Shown: in pieces, positions 33,037-40,715 of the stretch | Numbering within the stretch: the first letter of the stretch is position 1 | Layout: the number at the start of each line of letters is the position of its first letter | From: Frankiales bacterium | GTDB taxonomy: Bacteria > Actinomycetota > Actinomycetes > Mycobacteriales > SCTD01 | Length of the DNA stretch: 64,000 bases | Direction: 5' to 3' | Assembly: GCA_025464695.1 (NCBI GenBank) | Contig: JAODNQ010000152.1 | Span: forward strand, 1 to 64,000 | Made by a program: the position numbers and the translations under genes | The notes under the pieces: model-generated | Told to the model about the DNA's origin: nothing | Database searches by the model: none | The model's input: the letters and a program-made list of their open reading frames with translations, nothing else

Positions 33037-33784
33037 CGACGTGCCCCTCGCCCAGCAGCCGGCCCATGAGACGGCCCTGACGCTCGGCGTCCTGCCACGC
33101 CTCGCTGGACCGGTGGCGCCGCTCGACCACCTCGTCGACGCGGTCGACCCGGGCCTGCCACGCCAGCGGGGCGGGCGGGACCTGCGACGCCTCGACCTGC
33201 TCCACCAGCACGAAGCCCGCCTCGTCCAGCAGCGCCGCCAGCGACGCGTCCGTGGGGAAGTCGTTGCCGTCCGGCTGCTCCGGCAGCTGCTCGCTGACCT
33301 GGACCAGGACGAGCAGCCCGAGCCGTCCCTGCGGACCGAGGACGCGACGCAGCTCGGCCAGCAGGGCCGCCTTCTCGGTGGTCGTGCACAGGACGCCCAG
33401 GCACCAGGCGGCGTCGAAGGAGGCGTCGGCGAAGGGGAGCTGCTGCCCCCACGCGGCCACCGTGGGGAAGCCGAACAGCGACCGGGCCGCCTCGCAGGCG
33501 CCCACCATCGGCTCGGTGAGGAACGGCTGCGCGCCGTAGTGCTCGGCCGCGTACGCCGCCGGGCCGCCCACGCCCGCCCCGGCGTCGAGGAGCCGCGTGC
33601 CGGGCTCGAGCCGGAGCGACTCGCACAGCCAGGCGAGCCCCGCCGGGCTCCCGCTGCCCCGGCAGCCGGCGACCACCGCGAAGTCCTGCCCGAGCTCGGC
33701 CACGGCCTCCGACGTCCAGGCCGCGACCGTGTCGAACTCCGTCCGCATCGCGTCGGGGACGTCGTCCCCCGGGGCACCCGTCAT
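33002..33784 (-). CDS. SAM-dependent methyltransferase
   Basis: 260 residues, class I fold: LLDAGAGVGGPAAYAAEHYG is the SAM-binding glycine loop, TEPMVGACEAA the acidic strand after it and FADASFDAAWCLGVLCTT the motif II/III region. The arrangement resembles small-molecule N- or C-methyltransferases. ATG 33784 overlaps the MTHFR-like stop by ATGA, so both are made from one mRNA, suggesting linked one-carbon chemistry. It is convergent with and overlaps mftR. Substrate unknown. Confidence 0.83.
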   Translation of the reverse strand: MTGAPGDDVPDAMRTEFDTVAAWTSEAVAELGQDFAVVAGCRGSGSPAGLAWLCESLRLEPGTRLLDAGAGVGGPAAYAAEHYGAQPFLTEPMVGACEAARSLFGFPTVAAWGQQLPFADASFDAAWCLGVLCTTTEKAALLAELRRVLGPQGRLGLLVLVQVSEQLPEQPDGNDFPTDASLAALLDEAGFVLVEQVEASQVPPAPLAWQARVDRVDEVVERRHRSSEAWQDAERQGRLMGRLLGEGHVVTKLLSVVATG

Positions 33785-34791
33785 GCTGCGACCTCCTGCA
33801 GTGCTCGTCCGACCTCGGCCTTGACCTCCGCGGCGTAGCGCTCCCCGCGGTCGGACGCCAGGCCGCTGAGGTTCACGCCCTCGACGCCGTCGACCTCCAG
33901 CAGGGCCCGCGCCTCGGCGACGGCGGCCGCGATGCCGGCCGTCACGGGGTCGGGCGCGTCGAGGACCCGCTGGACCTGCACGCCGTCCAGGTGCAGGCCG
34001 GGGAACGCCTGCAGGACCCGGGCGGACCGCTCGTCGGTGTAGACCGCCACCCCCGCGACGAACGGGATCGTCACCCCGACCGCCCGGCAGGCCGCGACGA
34101 AGGCGGCCACCCCCGCGGGCGAGCCGACGTGGTTGAGCAGGCACAGCGAGGCTCCGGCCCGCTGCTTGGCGAGCACGCGGTGCGGGCGCAGCTCCTGCGG
34201 CGGGGCGGACGGCGCCTCCGCGACGGCGAGGGGCAGGCCGGAGGCCGACAGCAGGGAGGTGAGCCGGGTGCTGTCGACGTCGAAGACCTGCGTCACGCCG
34301 GGACGGGTGCCGTGGGCCCGCCCGTCGCCGGTCACGCACAGCACGCCGGCCGCGTCGGCGACCCGCAGGCCGTGGGCCTCCTGCTCGAGCACGACGCGGT
34401 TGCGGTCGCGGCAGGTCAGCGTGATCCAGGCCCGGCCGCCGCTGTCGCCGACCAGGGCCGCCATGAGGCTGGGCGGGAAGTCCGGCCGGTTCTGGTGCTC
34501 GCCCACGAGCACGGCGTCGCAGGACCCCGCGAGGGCGCCGACGACGTCCCGGACGCTGTCGACGTCGTACGGCCGCACGGTCAGGTCGGTGAGCACGCGG
34601 GGCGGCGCGGGCACGTGCGCCTCGGCCGCGGGCGGCAGGTCCCACGCGACGGCAGGCTCGTCCACGAACACGCACGGGTGGGGGGCCATCTCGCAGGTCA
34701 GGTCCTCCCGGACGCCACCGCACGGGCCGAAGACCATGCGCTTGGGGCAGCCGGGGACGCCGCCCTGCCCGAGCCCGTCCTGGGTCTCCAC
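33781..34791 (-). CDS. Methylenetetrahydrofolate reductase-like protein with N-terminal Cys motif
   Basis: 336 residues. The N-terminus has CPKRMVFGPCGG with more cysteines at 33 and 40 (15, 24, 33, 40 in all), resembling the zinc- or iron-sulfur-binding MTHFR C-terminal domain (PF12225 type), here placed before a TIM-barrel part similar to MetF (SLCLLNHVGSPAGVAAFV, VTIPFVAGVAVYT, VEGVNLSG). GTG 34791 has GGGAGG six bases upstream; TTG 34854 is a weaker, longer choice. Probably handles methyl- or methylene-tetrahydrofolate for the coupled methyltransferase. Confidence 0.7.
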   Translation of the reverse strand: METQDGLGQGGVPGCPKRMVFGPCGGVREDLTCEMAPHPCVFVDEPAVAWDLPPAAEAHVPAPPRVLTDLTVRPYDVDSVRDVVGALAGSCDAVLVGEHQNRPDFPPSLMAALVGDSGGRAWITLTCRDRNRVVLEQEAHGLRVADAAGVLCVTGDGRAHGTRPGVTQVFDVDSTRLTSLLSASGLPLAVAEAPSAPPQELRPHRVLAKQRAGASLCLLNHVGSPAGVAAFVAACRAVGVTIPFVAGVAVYTDERSARVLQAFPGLHLDGVQVQRVLDAPDPVTAGIAAAVAEARALLEVDGVEGVNLSGLASDRGERYAAEVKAEVGRALQEVAA

Positions 34792-34897
34792 GCACGCCCT
34801 CCCGGTGCGACAGCCGTCGCTCGCCCCGCACCTACCCCGCCGCCGGGTGTCCAACGGCAGCGATGACGAACGGCACGCGGCGGCCGCAGCGACAGGG

Positions 34898-36124
34898 TCA
34901 GGCGTCGACGTTCTCGAACAGGGCCGCGAGGCCCTGGCCGCCGCCGATGCACATCGTCTCGAGGCCGTAGCGCGCGCCGCGGCGGGCCATCTCGCGGGTC
35001 AGGGTCGCCAGGATGCGGCCGCCGGTGGCCCCGACCGGGTGACCGAGCGAGATGCCGGAGCCGTTGACGTTCAGCCGGTCGAAGTCGCGCTCGCCGAAGC
35101 CCCACTCCCGGGTGCAGGCGAGGACCTGCGACGCGAAGGCCTCGTTGAGCTCGATGAGGTCGACGTCGGCGAGGGAGACGTCGGCGGCGGCCAGGGTGCG
35201 CGCGACGGCGGGCACGGGGCCGAGGCCCATGACCTCGGGGCCGACCCCCGCTCCTGACCAGGCGACGAGGCGCACCAGGGGACGCAGCCCCAGCTCGGCG
35301 GCCTTCTCCGGGTGCGTGACGACGCAGATCGACGCGCCGTCGTTCTGCCCGCTGGCGTTGCCCGCGGTGACGGTGGCCTCGGGGTCCACGCCGAGCCGCA
35401 GGGGCTTCAGCTGGGCCAGGCCCTCGACCGTCGTCCCGCGGCGGACGTGCTCGTCGACGGACACGGTCGTGTCACCCTTCCGGCTCTTCACCACGACCGG
35501 GACGATCTCCTCGTCGAACAGCCCGCCGTCGATCGCCGCGATCGCCCGCTCGTGGCTCCGGACCGCGTACTCGTCCTGCTCGGCCCGGCCGATCGCGTAC
35601 TGGCGCCGCAGGTTCTCGGCGGTCTCGATCATGCCGCCCGGCACCGGGTGGTCCTTGCCGCCGGCGGTCACGCGTCCGCGCACGAGCGCGTCCTGCAGCA
35701 GCAGCCCCTGGCCCTTCACGCCCCAGCGCATCTCGCTCGAGTAGAAGGGCGCGTTGCTCATGGACTCCGCTCCCCCGGCGAGGACCAGGTCGGAGGCGCC
35801 GCTCGAGACCTGCATCGCCGCGTAGACCACCGCCTGCAGCCCGCTCCCGCAGCGCCGGTCGATCTGCAGGCCCCCCGTGCCGATGTCGAGGCCGGCGTCG
35901 AGGGCGGCCACCCGGCCCAGCGCCGGCGCCTCCATCGTCGGGTAGCAGTGGCCGAGCAGGACGTCGTCGACCTGGTCTGCGGGGATCCCCGTGCGCTCCA
36001 GGACCCCGCGGAGCACGGCGGAGGCGAGCTGGGCTGCGTGCAGGTCGCGCAGCCCACCGCCGAAGGCGCCGACGGGCGTGCGGACGGGTTCACAGATGAC
36101 GGCTTCGCGATGCATGGCAACCAT
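34898..36124 (-). CDS. Thiolase (acetyl-CoA acetyltransferase family)
   Basis: 408 residues. The nucleophile Cys92 lies in DRRCGSGLQAV; the other active residues are His in GHPVGATGGR and Cys in ETMCIGGGQG, and NEAFASQ is present. Either biosynthetic condensation or beta-oxidation cleavage is possible. In an organism with PhaC, supply of acetoacetyl-CoA for PHA is a plausible role, but no phaB gene is next to it. ATG 36124 or the ATG three codons later both fit. Divergent from the MBL-fold gene. Confidence 0.93.
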   Translation of the reverse strand: MVAMHREAVICEPVRTPVGAFGGGLRDLHAAQLASAVLRGVLERTGIPADQVDDVLLGHCYPTMEAPALGRVAALDAGLDIGTGGLQIDRRCGSGLQAVVYAAMQVSSGASDLVLAGGAESMSNAPFYSSEMRWGVKGQGLLLQDALVRGRVTAGGKDHPVPGGMIETAENLRRQYAIGRAEQDEYAVRSHERAIAAIDGGLFDEEIVPVVVKSRKGDTTVSVDEHVRRGTTVEGLAQLKPLRLGVDPEATVTAGNASGQNDGASICVVTHPEKAAELGLRPLVRLVAWSGAGVGPEVMGLGPVPAVARTLAAADVSLADVDLIELNEAFASQVLACTREWGFGERDFDRLNVNGSGISLGHPVGATGGRILATLTREMARRGARYGLETMCIGGGQGLAALFENVDA

Positions 36125-36129
36125 TGTGG

Positions 36130-36151
36130 GCCCCGCCGAGTCCGGCGGGGC
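36130..36151. repeat. Hairpin in the thiolase/MBL divergent gap
   Basis: Perfect 9-base arms GCCCCGCCG / CGGCGGGGC with a 4-base loop, six bases upstream of the thiolase start. It could be an operator or a leader hairpin. Confidence 0.4.
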
Positions 36152-36211
36152 AGGTGCCGGTCACGGCCCGCCGCGAGGGACGTGGTCGCATGACCCGGTG
36201 ACGAGAGACGC

Positions 36212-37261
36212 ATGACCATCACCGGGACGCGGCAGCGCGAGGCCTGGCTGGCGAGACGCATGCCCCCGGTGGAGGAGCTGCGGCCGGGCCTCTGGTCGGT
36301 GCCGGTGCCCATCCCCGACAACCCGCTGCGCTACGTCTCGGTCTACGTCCTGGCCCTCGCCGACGGCGGCCTCGGCCTGGTCGACGCCGGGTGGGACAGC
36401 GACGAGGGCTGGCAGGCACTGACGGCGGGCCTGGCGGGCATCGGCGCCAGCACGAGCGACGTGCGCGGCGTCCTCGTCACCCACCTGCACCCCGACCACC
36501 TGGGGCTCGCCGCGCGCGTGCGGGCAGCCTCCGGCGCGTGGCTGGCCATGCACCCCGCCGACGCGGCCGTCGTCGGTCGATGGAACAGCGAGGGCACCGA
36601 GGCCACCCGGGCGAGGCAGGTGGACGCGCTGGTACGGCTGGGCGCTGCCCGGTCGGACGCGGAGAGCGACGTCGCCAGCCTCGAGCAGCTCTCGCTGCTG
36701 ACCCGCCTCGCCCTGCCCGACCGGCTGCTGGAGGACGGCGACCTCGCCGACCTCAGCGGGTGGCAGCTGCGGGCCGTGCACACGCCTGGGCACACCGCGG
36801 GCCACCTGTGCTTCAGCGAGGAGCGCACCGGGCTGTTCTTCTCGGGCGACCACGTGCTGCCCCGCATCACGCCCCACATCTCCAGCGACCCCGACGTCGA
36901 CCCGGACCCGCTGCGCTCGTACCTGTCCTCCCTGGCGGCCGTCCGCGGCCGGCCGGCCACCGAGGTGCTCCCGGCGCACGAGTGGCGCTTCACCGGCCTC
37001 GCCGAGCGGGTGGACCAGCTGACCGAGCACCACGAGCAGCGGCTCCTCGAGCTGGTGGACGCCCTGCAGGCGCACCCGGGGAGCACCGCGTGGGACCTCG
37101 CTGCCCACGTGTCCTGGTCACGACCGTGGGAGGCGTACGAGCGCCACATGCGCATCGTCGCGGTCTCCGAGACCGACGCGCACCTGCGGCTGCTGGAGAG
37201 CCGCGGCCTGGTGTCGGGCGCGGACACGGGAGCGGTCGCCTGGACCGCCGTGGGGCGGTGA
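36212..37261 (+). CDS. MBL-fold metallo-hydrolase
   Basis: 349 residues. The metal motif THLHPDHLG gives His91, His93, Asp95 and His96; HTPGHTAGHLCFSEE and FFSGDHVLP supply the later His and Asp ligands. A C-terminal helical winged-helix-like region of about 90 residues follows, as in LACTB2-like hydrolases. Acts on thioesters or related substrates. Divergent from the thiolase and ends 19 bases before the convergent cupin gene. Confidence 0.88.
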   Translation: MTITGTRQREAWLARRMPPVEELRPGLWSVPVPIPDNPLRYVSVYVLALADGGLGLVDAGWDSDEGWQALTAGLAGIGASTSDVRGVLVTHLHPDHLGLAARVRAASGAWLAMHPADAAVVGRWNSEGTEATRARQVDALVRLGAARSDAESDVASLEQLSLLTRLALPDRLLEDGDLADLSGWQLRAVHTPGHTAGHLCFSEERTGLFFSGDHVLPRITPHISSDPDVDPDPLRSYLSSLAAVRGRPATEVLPAHEWRFTGLAERVDQLTEHHEQRLLELVDALQAHPGSTAWDLAAHVSWSRPWEAYERHMRIVAVSETDAHLRLLESRGLVSGADTGAVAWTAVGR

Positions 37262-37280
37262 GCCGGCAGCCGCGCACAGC

Positions 37281-37796
37281 TCAGGACAGGTCGACCTCGC
37301 TCCAGTCGAGCGCGTCGAGGTTGACGACCACGGCCTCCTGCGTCGTGCGCGCGATGACGACGACTGCCTCGACGTCCGGGTCGGGGTTCTCCTCCCGGTG
37401 CGGCACGAACGGCGGCACGAAGACGTAGTCGCCGGGCGCCGTCTGCAGGCGCGTCTCGACCGGCTCCTCGCCCTCGAGGTCCACGAAGACGAACACCGGA
37501 CTGCCGGACACGACGTAGATGGCCGTCTCCGACCCGCCGTGGTGGTGGTTGCCGGACGCCGTGGCGGCGGGCACGTGGGTCTGCCCCATCCACAGGCTCT
37601 GCGCTCCGACGGTCTTGCCGCTGATGGCCTCGAGGCGCTGCATGCCGGCGGTCTGCGTGGTCTGCCCCACCAGCCCGGAGGGCGCGACCCGGTGCAGGCG
37701 CCGGTGGAACGGGTCGATGTCGGCGGGCAGCAGGACGCCGCTCGGGGTGCGGACGCCGTCAGGCGTCGAGCCGGCAGGGACGTGGAGAGCGGGCAT
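37281..37796 (-). CDS. Cupin domain protein
   Basis: 171 residues. A single cupin barrel with motif 1 GNHHHGGSETAIYVVSG and motif 2 GDYVFVPPFVPHREENP; three adjacent histidines and later His/Glu form a metal site. The ATG overlaps the LysR stop by ATGA, so the pair is one operon next to an organosulfur-like locus. It might be a dioxygenase or a small-molecule sensor; nothing in the sequence decides. Confidence 0.83.
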   Translation of the reverse strand: MPALHVPAGSTPDGVRTPSGVLLPADIDPFHRRLHRVAPSGLVGQTTQTAGMQRLEAISGKTVGAQSLWMGQTHVPAATASGNHHHGGSETAIYVVSGSPVFVFVDLEGEEPVETRLQTAPGDYVFVPPFVPHREENPDPDVEAVVVIARTTQEAVVVNLDALDWSEVDLS

Positions 37797-38710
37797 CAGG
37801 GACCTTCGACGGGGACGGGGACGGGGTGCGGGAGGTCGTGCCGGACAGCCTGCACCGGGACGCGGACCGGCCCGGGGAGCAGCTGCCGCAGGGCGTCGGC
37901 GACGGTGCGGGTGAGGTCGTCGGGCAGACCGCGCCGCGCCCACACCGCCAGCGGCAGCGGGCGGGGCCGGGGCAGGTCTGCACAGAGGGTCAGCCCGGAG
38001 GGCGTGTGCCCGAGCGTGGCCATCAGCGCGACGCCCTGGCCGGAGGCGACCACGGCGTGGACGCCGGCGAGCTGAGGGGCCTCCGCACTGAGCGTGGAGG
38101 CGATCCCGTGAGCGGCGAGGGTCTCGAGCGCCCGGCTGCGCAGCGCGCAGGGGTCGTCGAAGGCGACGAGCGGCAGCGGTCCGGAGGGAGGCGACCAGGA
38201 GGGAGCGGCGTACCAGGCCAGCTCGAGCTCACCGACGGGGACGGCGCGGGGGTCGTCGGTCGCGCCGAGCAGCAGTGCCAGGTCCAGCCGTCCGGCGGCC
38301 AGGCCCTCGCGCAGCGGCGTGCCCCGGTCGATGCGGAACCGCACGCGGTGGTCGGGGAGCTCGTGCTCCAGCAGCCGGGCGAGGCCGGGGAGCAGCTGGG
38401 CGGCGGCGTGCTCCGTCGAGCCGATGACGAGGGCCAGCTCGGACTCGACCCCGAACGCGAGCAGGCTCTCGTCGTGCAGGGCGAGCAGGCGGCGGGCCCG
38501 GGCGAGCAGCAGCTCGCCGTCCGGGGTGAAGCGCGAGCCGCGGCCCTGCCGGACCAGCAGGGGGCGGCCGACCGCCGCCTCCAGCCGTCGCACGTGCTGA
38601 CTGACCGCGCCCTGGCTCAGGTGCAGGGACGTGGCGGCGCGCGAGAAGCCGCCGCAGTCCGCCACGGCCACCAGGCTGCGCAGGGGCCCGATGTCGAGGG
38701 TGCGTGTCAC
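37796..38710 (-). CDS. LysR family transcriptional regulator
   Basis: 304 residues. An N-terminal winged helix-turn-helix (FSRAATSLHLSQGAVSQHVRRLEAAVG) is followed by a periplasmic-binding-like effector domain. It is divergent from the leader peptide and monooxygenase/ABC operon, the place expected for its regulator; CysB-like sulfur control is plausible but unproven. GTG or ATG usage at 38710 is clear from the LysR start MTRTLDIGPLRSLVAV. Confidence 0.9.
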   Translation of the reverse strand: MTRTLDIGPLRSLVAVADCGGFSRAATSLHLSQGAVSQHVRRLEAAVGRPLLVRQGRGSRFTPDGELLLARARRLLALHDESLLAFGVESELALVIGSTEHAAAQLLPGLARLLEHELPDHRVRFRIDRGTPLREGLAAGRLDLALLLGATDDPRAVPVGELELAWYAAPSWSPPSGPLPLVAFDDPCALRSRALETLAAHGIASTLSAEAPQLAGVHAVVASGQGVALMATLGHTPSGLTLCADLPRPRPLPLAVWARRGLPDDLTRTVADALRQLLPGPVRVPVQAVRHDLPHPVPVPVEGP

Positions 38711-38783
38711 GGCTGCGGCCGTCCCGGCAGCGCCGGTACGGGACCGATCAGCGGACGTGATGGGTCACCTCCGCGGGATGTGG

Positions 38784-38813
38784 TTGGACTTTCCTGAGTC
38801 ACTCGGTCAAGAT
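38784..38813 (+). promoter_or_regulatory. Predicted promoter of the leader peptide and organosulfur operon
   Basis: TTGGAC at 38784-38789 and CAAGAT at 38808-38813, spacing 18. The transcription start would fall at or next to the A of ATG 38821, giving a leaderless message; no Shine-Dalgarno sequence precedes that ATG. Confidence 0.45.
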
Positions 38814-38820
38814 ACTGCCC

Positions 38821-38901
38821 ATGAGCCGCTCGAGCCACGGAACGCTGACGTGCCGCCGGTGGCTCGACTACGGCCGCTACGACGCAGCGCTGTGTCGCTG
38901 A
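38821..38901 (+). CDS. 26-residue cysteine-type leader peptide (cis-regulatory uORF)
   Basis: ATG to TGA encodes 26 residues ending CRRWLDYGRYDAALCR. The spacing of Arg-Arg, Asp, Arg, Ala-Leu-Cys-Arg matches the actinobacterial RRxxDxxRxxxALC leader peptides placed before sulfur-metabolism genes, where ribosome speed at the terminal Cys codons reports cysteine supply. Two TGC/TGT codons are present, one at the end. It precedes a flavin monooxygenase of the sulfonate/sulfone/sulfide type by 297 bases. It is too short for routine gene finding. Confidence 0.72.
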   Translation: MSRSSHGTLTCRRWLDYGRYDAALCR

Positions 38902-39000
38902 CCCAGGCCTGACCAAGCCTGACCCTGCCTGACGCCGCCTGGCCCTGGCGGACGCCGCCTGGCCCTGGCGGACCTCGCCCGACCCTGGCCGACGGACCTG
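38902..39000 (+). repeat. Imperfect 10-base tandem repeat in the operon leader
   Basis: About nine decamers in exact register, for example GACCAAGCCT, GACCCTGCCT, GACGCCGCCT, GGCCCTGGCG, GACGCCGCCT, GGCCCTGGCG, GACCTCGCCC, GACCCTGGCC. They begin directly after the leader peptide stop. C-rich and not coding. Confidence 0.75.
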
Positions 39001-39198
39001 CCGCACCCGGCTGACCCGGACCTCTCCTGGCCGGACCGGTCGTGTCTGCGCGCCGGCCTCGCCGCCTGCCGCCCGCTCGCGGTCCGCCAGCACCCCGCTC
39101 TTCCGCGGTGCGTCGGCGCGCGCACCTCTCTGCCCCGCCGTCGCCCTCCCGGGACGGCCAGCCCCCCACGTCCACCCTGAGCTCGAAAGGCAACACCC
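39001..39198 (+). other. Rest of the non-coding leader before the monooxygenase gene
   Basis: C-rich, pyrimidine-leaning sequence continuing the leader up to GAAAGG, the ribosome site of the monooxygenase. I see no strong simple hairpin or protein-coding signal in it. A role as an untranslated attenuator, possibly Rho-sensitive, is inferred from context. Confidence 0.4.
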
Positions 39199-40584
39199 AT
39201 GTCCCGCCGCACCCTCAAGCTCGGCGCCATCCTCCTCGGCTCCGGCGGCCCCGGCCAGCACCACGCCTGGCTCGCCCCCGACGTCGCCCCGGACAGCAGC
39301 GTCGACGTCCACTGGTACATCGCCCGGGCCCGTGAGGCCGAGGCCGCGAAGTTCGACCTCGTCTTCATCGTCGACAGCCAGTTCATCACCCCGGACTCGC
39401 CGAACCACTACCTGAGCCGGCTCGAGCCGCTGACGCTGCTGTCCGCTCTCGCCGTCTCCACCCGCAACATCGGCCTGGTCGGCACGCTCACGACGTCGTA
39501 CAACGAGCCCTTCAACCTGGCGCGCCGCCTGTACTCGCTCGATCACATCAGTGGCGGCCGCGCGGGGTGGAACGTCGTCACCAGCGGCGACGCCGGCACC
39601 GCGGGCAACTACAGCCGTGACGAGCACTACGACTACGCCACCCGCTACGGCCGGGCGCACGAGAGCGTCGCCGTCGCCCGGGGCCTGTGGGACTCCTACG
39701 AGGAGGGCGCCTTCCCCCGTGACAAGGAGACGGGCGTCTTCTTCGACCGGAGCAAGCAGCACACCCTGGACCACAAGGGCGAGCACTTCTCGGTCGTCGG
39801 GCCCCTCAACCTGGAGCGCTCCCCCCAGGGACAGCCGGTCATCTTCCAGGCCGGCGACTCGGACGAGGGCCGCGACCTCGGCGCCAGCATCGCGGACGCC
39901 GTCTTCACGCACGCCCCGACCCTCGAGCGGGCGCGTGCCTTCCGCGACGACCTGCGGGCCCGCGCCGCGGCGAAGGGCCGCGACCCGGAGGAGGTGCTGA
40001 TCGTCCCGGGGATCTACCCGGTCATCGCCGACACCGACGAGCAGGCCCGCGCCGAGGAGGCCGCCATCCTGGGCGCGAAGAGCTTCGACAAGGGCCTCGC
40101 GGAGCTGGGCCGGCCCTTCGGCTGGCACGACTTAAGCCAGTACGACCTCGACGCCCCCTTCCCCGACGTCGCCCACCTCGGCGCCCGCAGCTTCCGCACG
40201 CAGGCCGACGCGATCACGCGCAACGCGCAGGAGGGCGGCCTGACGCTGCGCCAGGTGGTGCAGCAGCAGCTCGACGCCCGCCGGTCGCCGTTCGTCGGCT
40301 CGCCGCTGACGGTGGCGGACGAGATCCAGCGCTGGTTCGAGGGCGGCGGCTTCGACGGCATCAGCATCAGCGTCACCTCGCCCTCGGAGTTCGCCCGCTT
40401 CACCGACCAGGTGCTGCCGATCCTGCGCGAGCGGGGCGTCGTCCGCAGCGAGTACGAGTCCTCCACCCTCCGCGGGAACCTCGGCCTCCCGGTCCCGCAG
40501 AACCGGCACACGGCCGCCCGGACGGTCGAGCTCCCCACGGAGCGCGTCCCCGAGGACGAGCCGGTCCCGGTGCTCGTGCCCTGA
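39199..40584 (+). CDS. NtaA/SnaA/DszA-family FMN-dependent monooxygenase
   Basis: 461 residues, luciferase-like TIM barrel. LRLGAILLGSG-like start (LKLGAILLGSGGPGQHHAWL), SALAVSTRNIGLVGTLTTSYNEPFNLAR and GRAGWNVVTS are diagnostic of the family that includes nitrilotriacetate monooxygenase, DszA sulfone monooxygenase and dimethylsulfide monooxygenase. It uses FMNH2 supplied by a separate reductase, which is not in view. ATG 39199 follows GAAAGG. Regulated through the leader peptide; with the ABC importer downstream it probably cleaves an organosulfur compound. Confidence 0.9.
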   Translation: MSRRTLKLGAILLGSGGPGQHHAWLAPDVAPDSSVDVHWYIARAREAEAAKFDLVFIVDSQFITPDSPNHYLSRLEPLTLLSALAVSTRNIGLVGTLTTSYNEPFNLARRLYSLDHISGGRAGWNVVTSGDAGTAGNYSRDEHYDYATRYGRAHESVAVARGLWDSYEEGAFPRDKETGVFFDRSKQHTLDHKGEHFSVVGPLNLERSPQGQPVIFQAGDSDEGRDLGASIADAVFTHAPTLERARAFRDDLRARAAAKGRDPEEVLIVPGIYPVIADTDEQARAEEAAILGAKSFDKGLAELGRPFGWHDLSQYDLDAPFPDVAHLGARSFRTQADAITRNAQEGGLTLRQVVQQQLDARRSPFVGSPLTVADEIQRWFEGGGFDGISISVTSPSEFARFTDQVLPILRERGVVRSEYESSTLRGNLGLPVPQNRHTAARTVELPTERVPEDEPVPVLVP

Positions 40585-40704
40585 CCTCCCGCAGCAGCCG
40601 GACCGTCCGCAGCACCCGGACCTCCCGCAGCAGCCACCGCTCCCGCGCGCCCGACCACCCCGACAGCCCCGACAGCCCCGAACGCCCCGACCACCCCGAC
40701 AGAG
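40585..40704 (+). repeat. C-rich tandem repeats between monooxygenase and binding protein
   Basis: First, three copies of a unit of about 20 bases related to CCTCCCGCAGCAGCCGGAC. Then about six 9-base units (CCGACCACC, CCGACAGCC, CCGACAGCC, CCGAACGCC, CCGACCACC, CCGACAGAG). The strand is strongly C-rich and G-poor. It ends 11 bases before ATG 40716. Confidence 0.75.
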
Positions 40705-40715
40705 AGACCCTCCCC

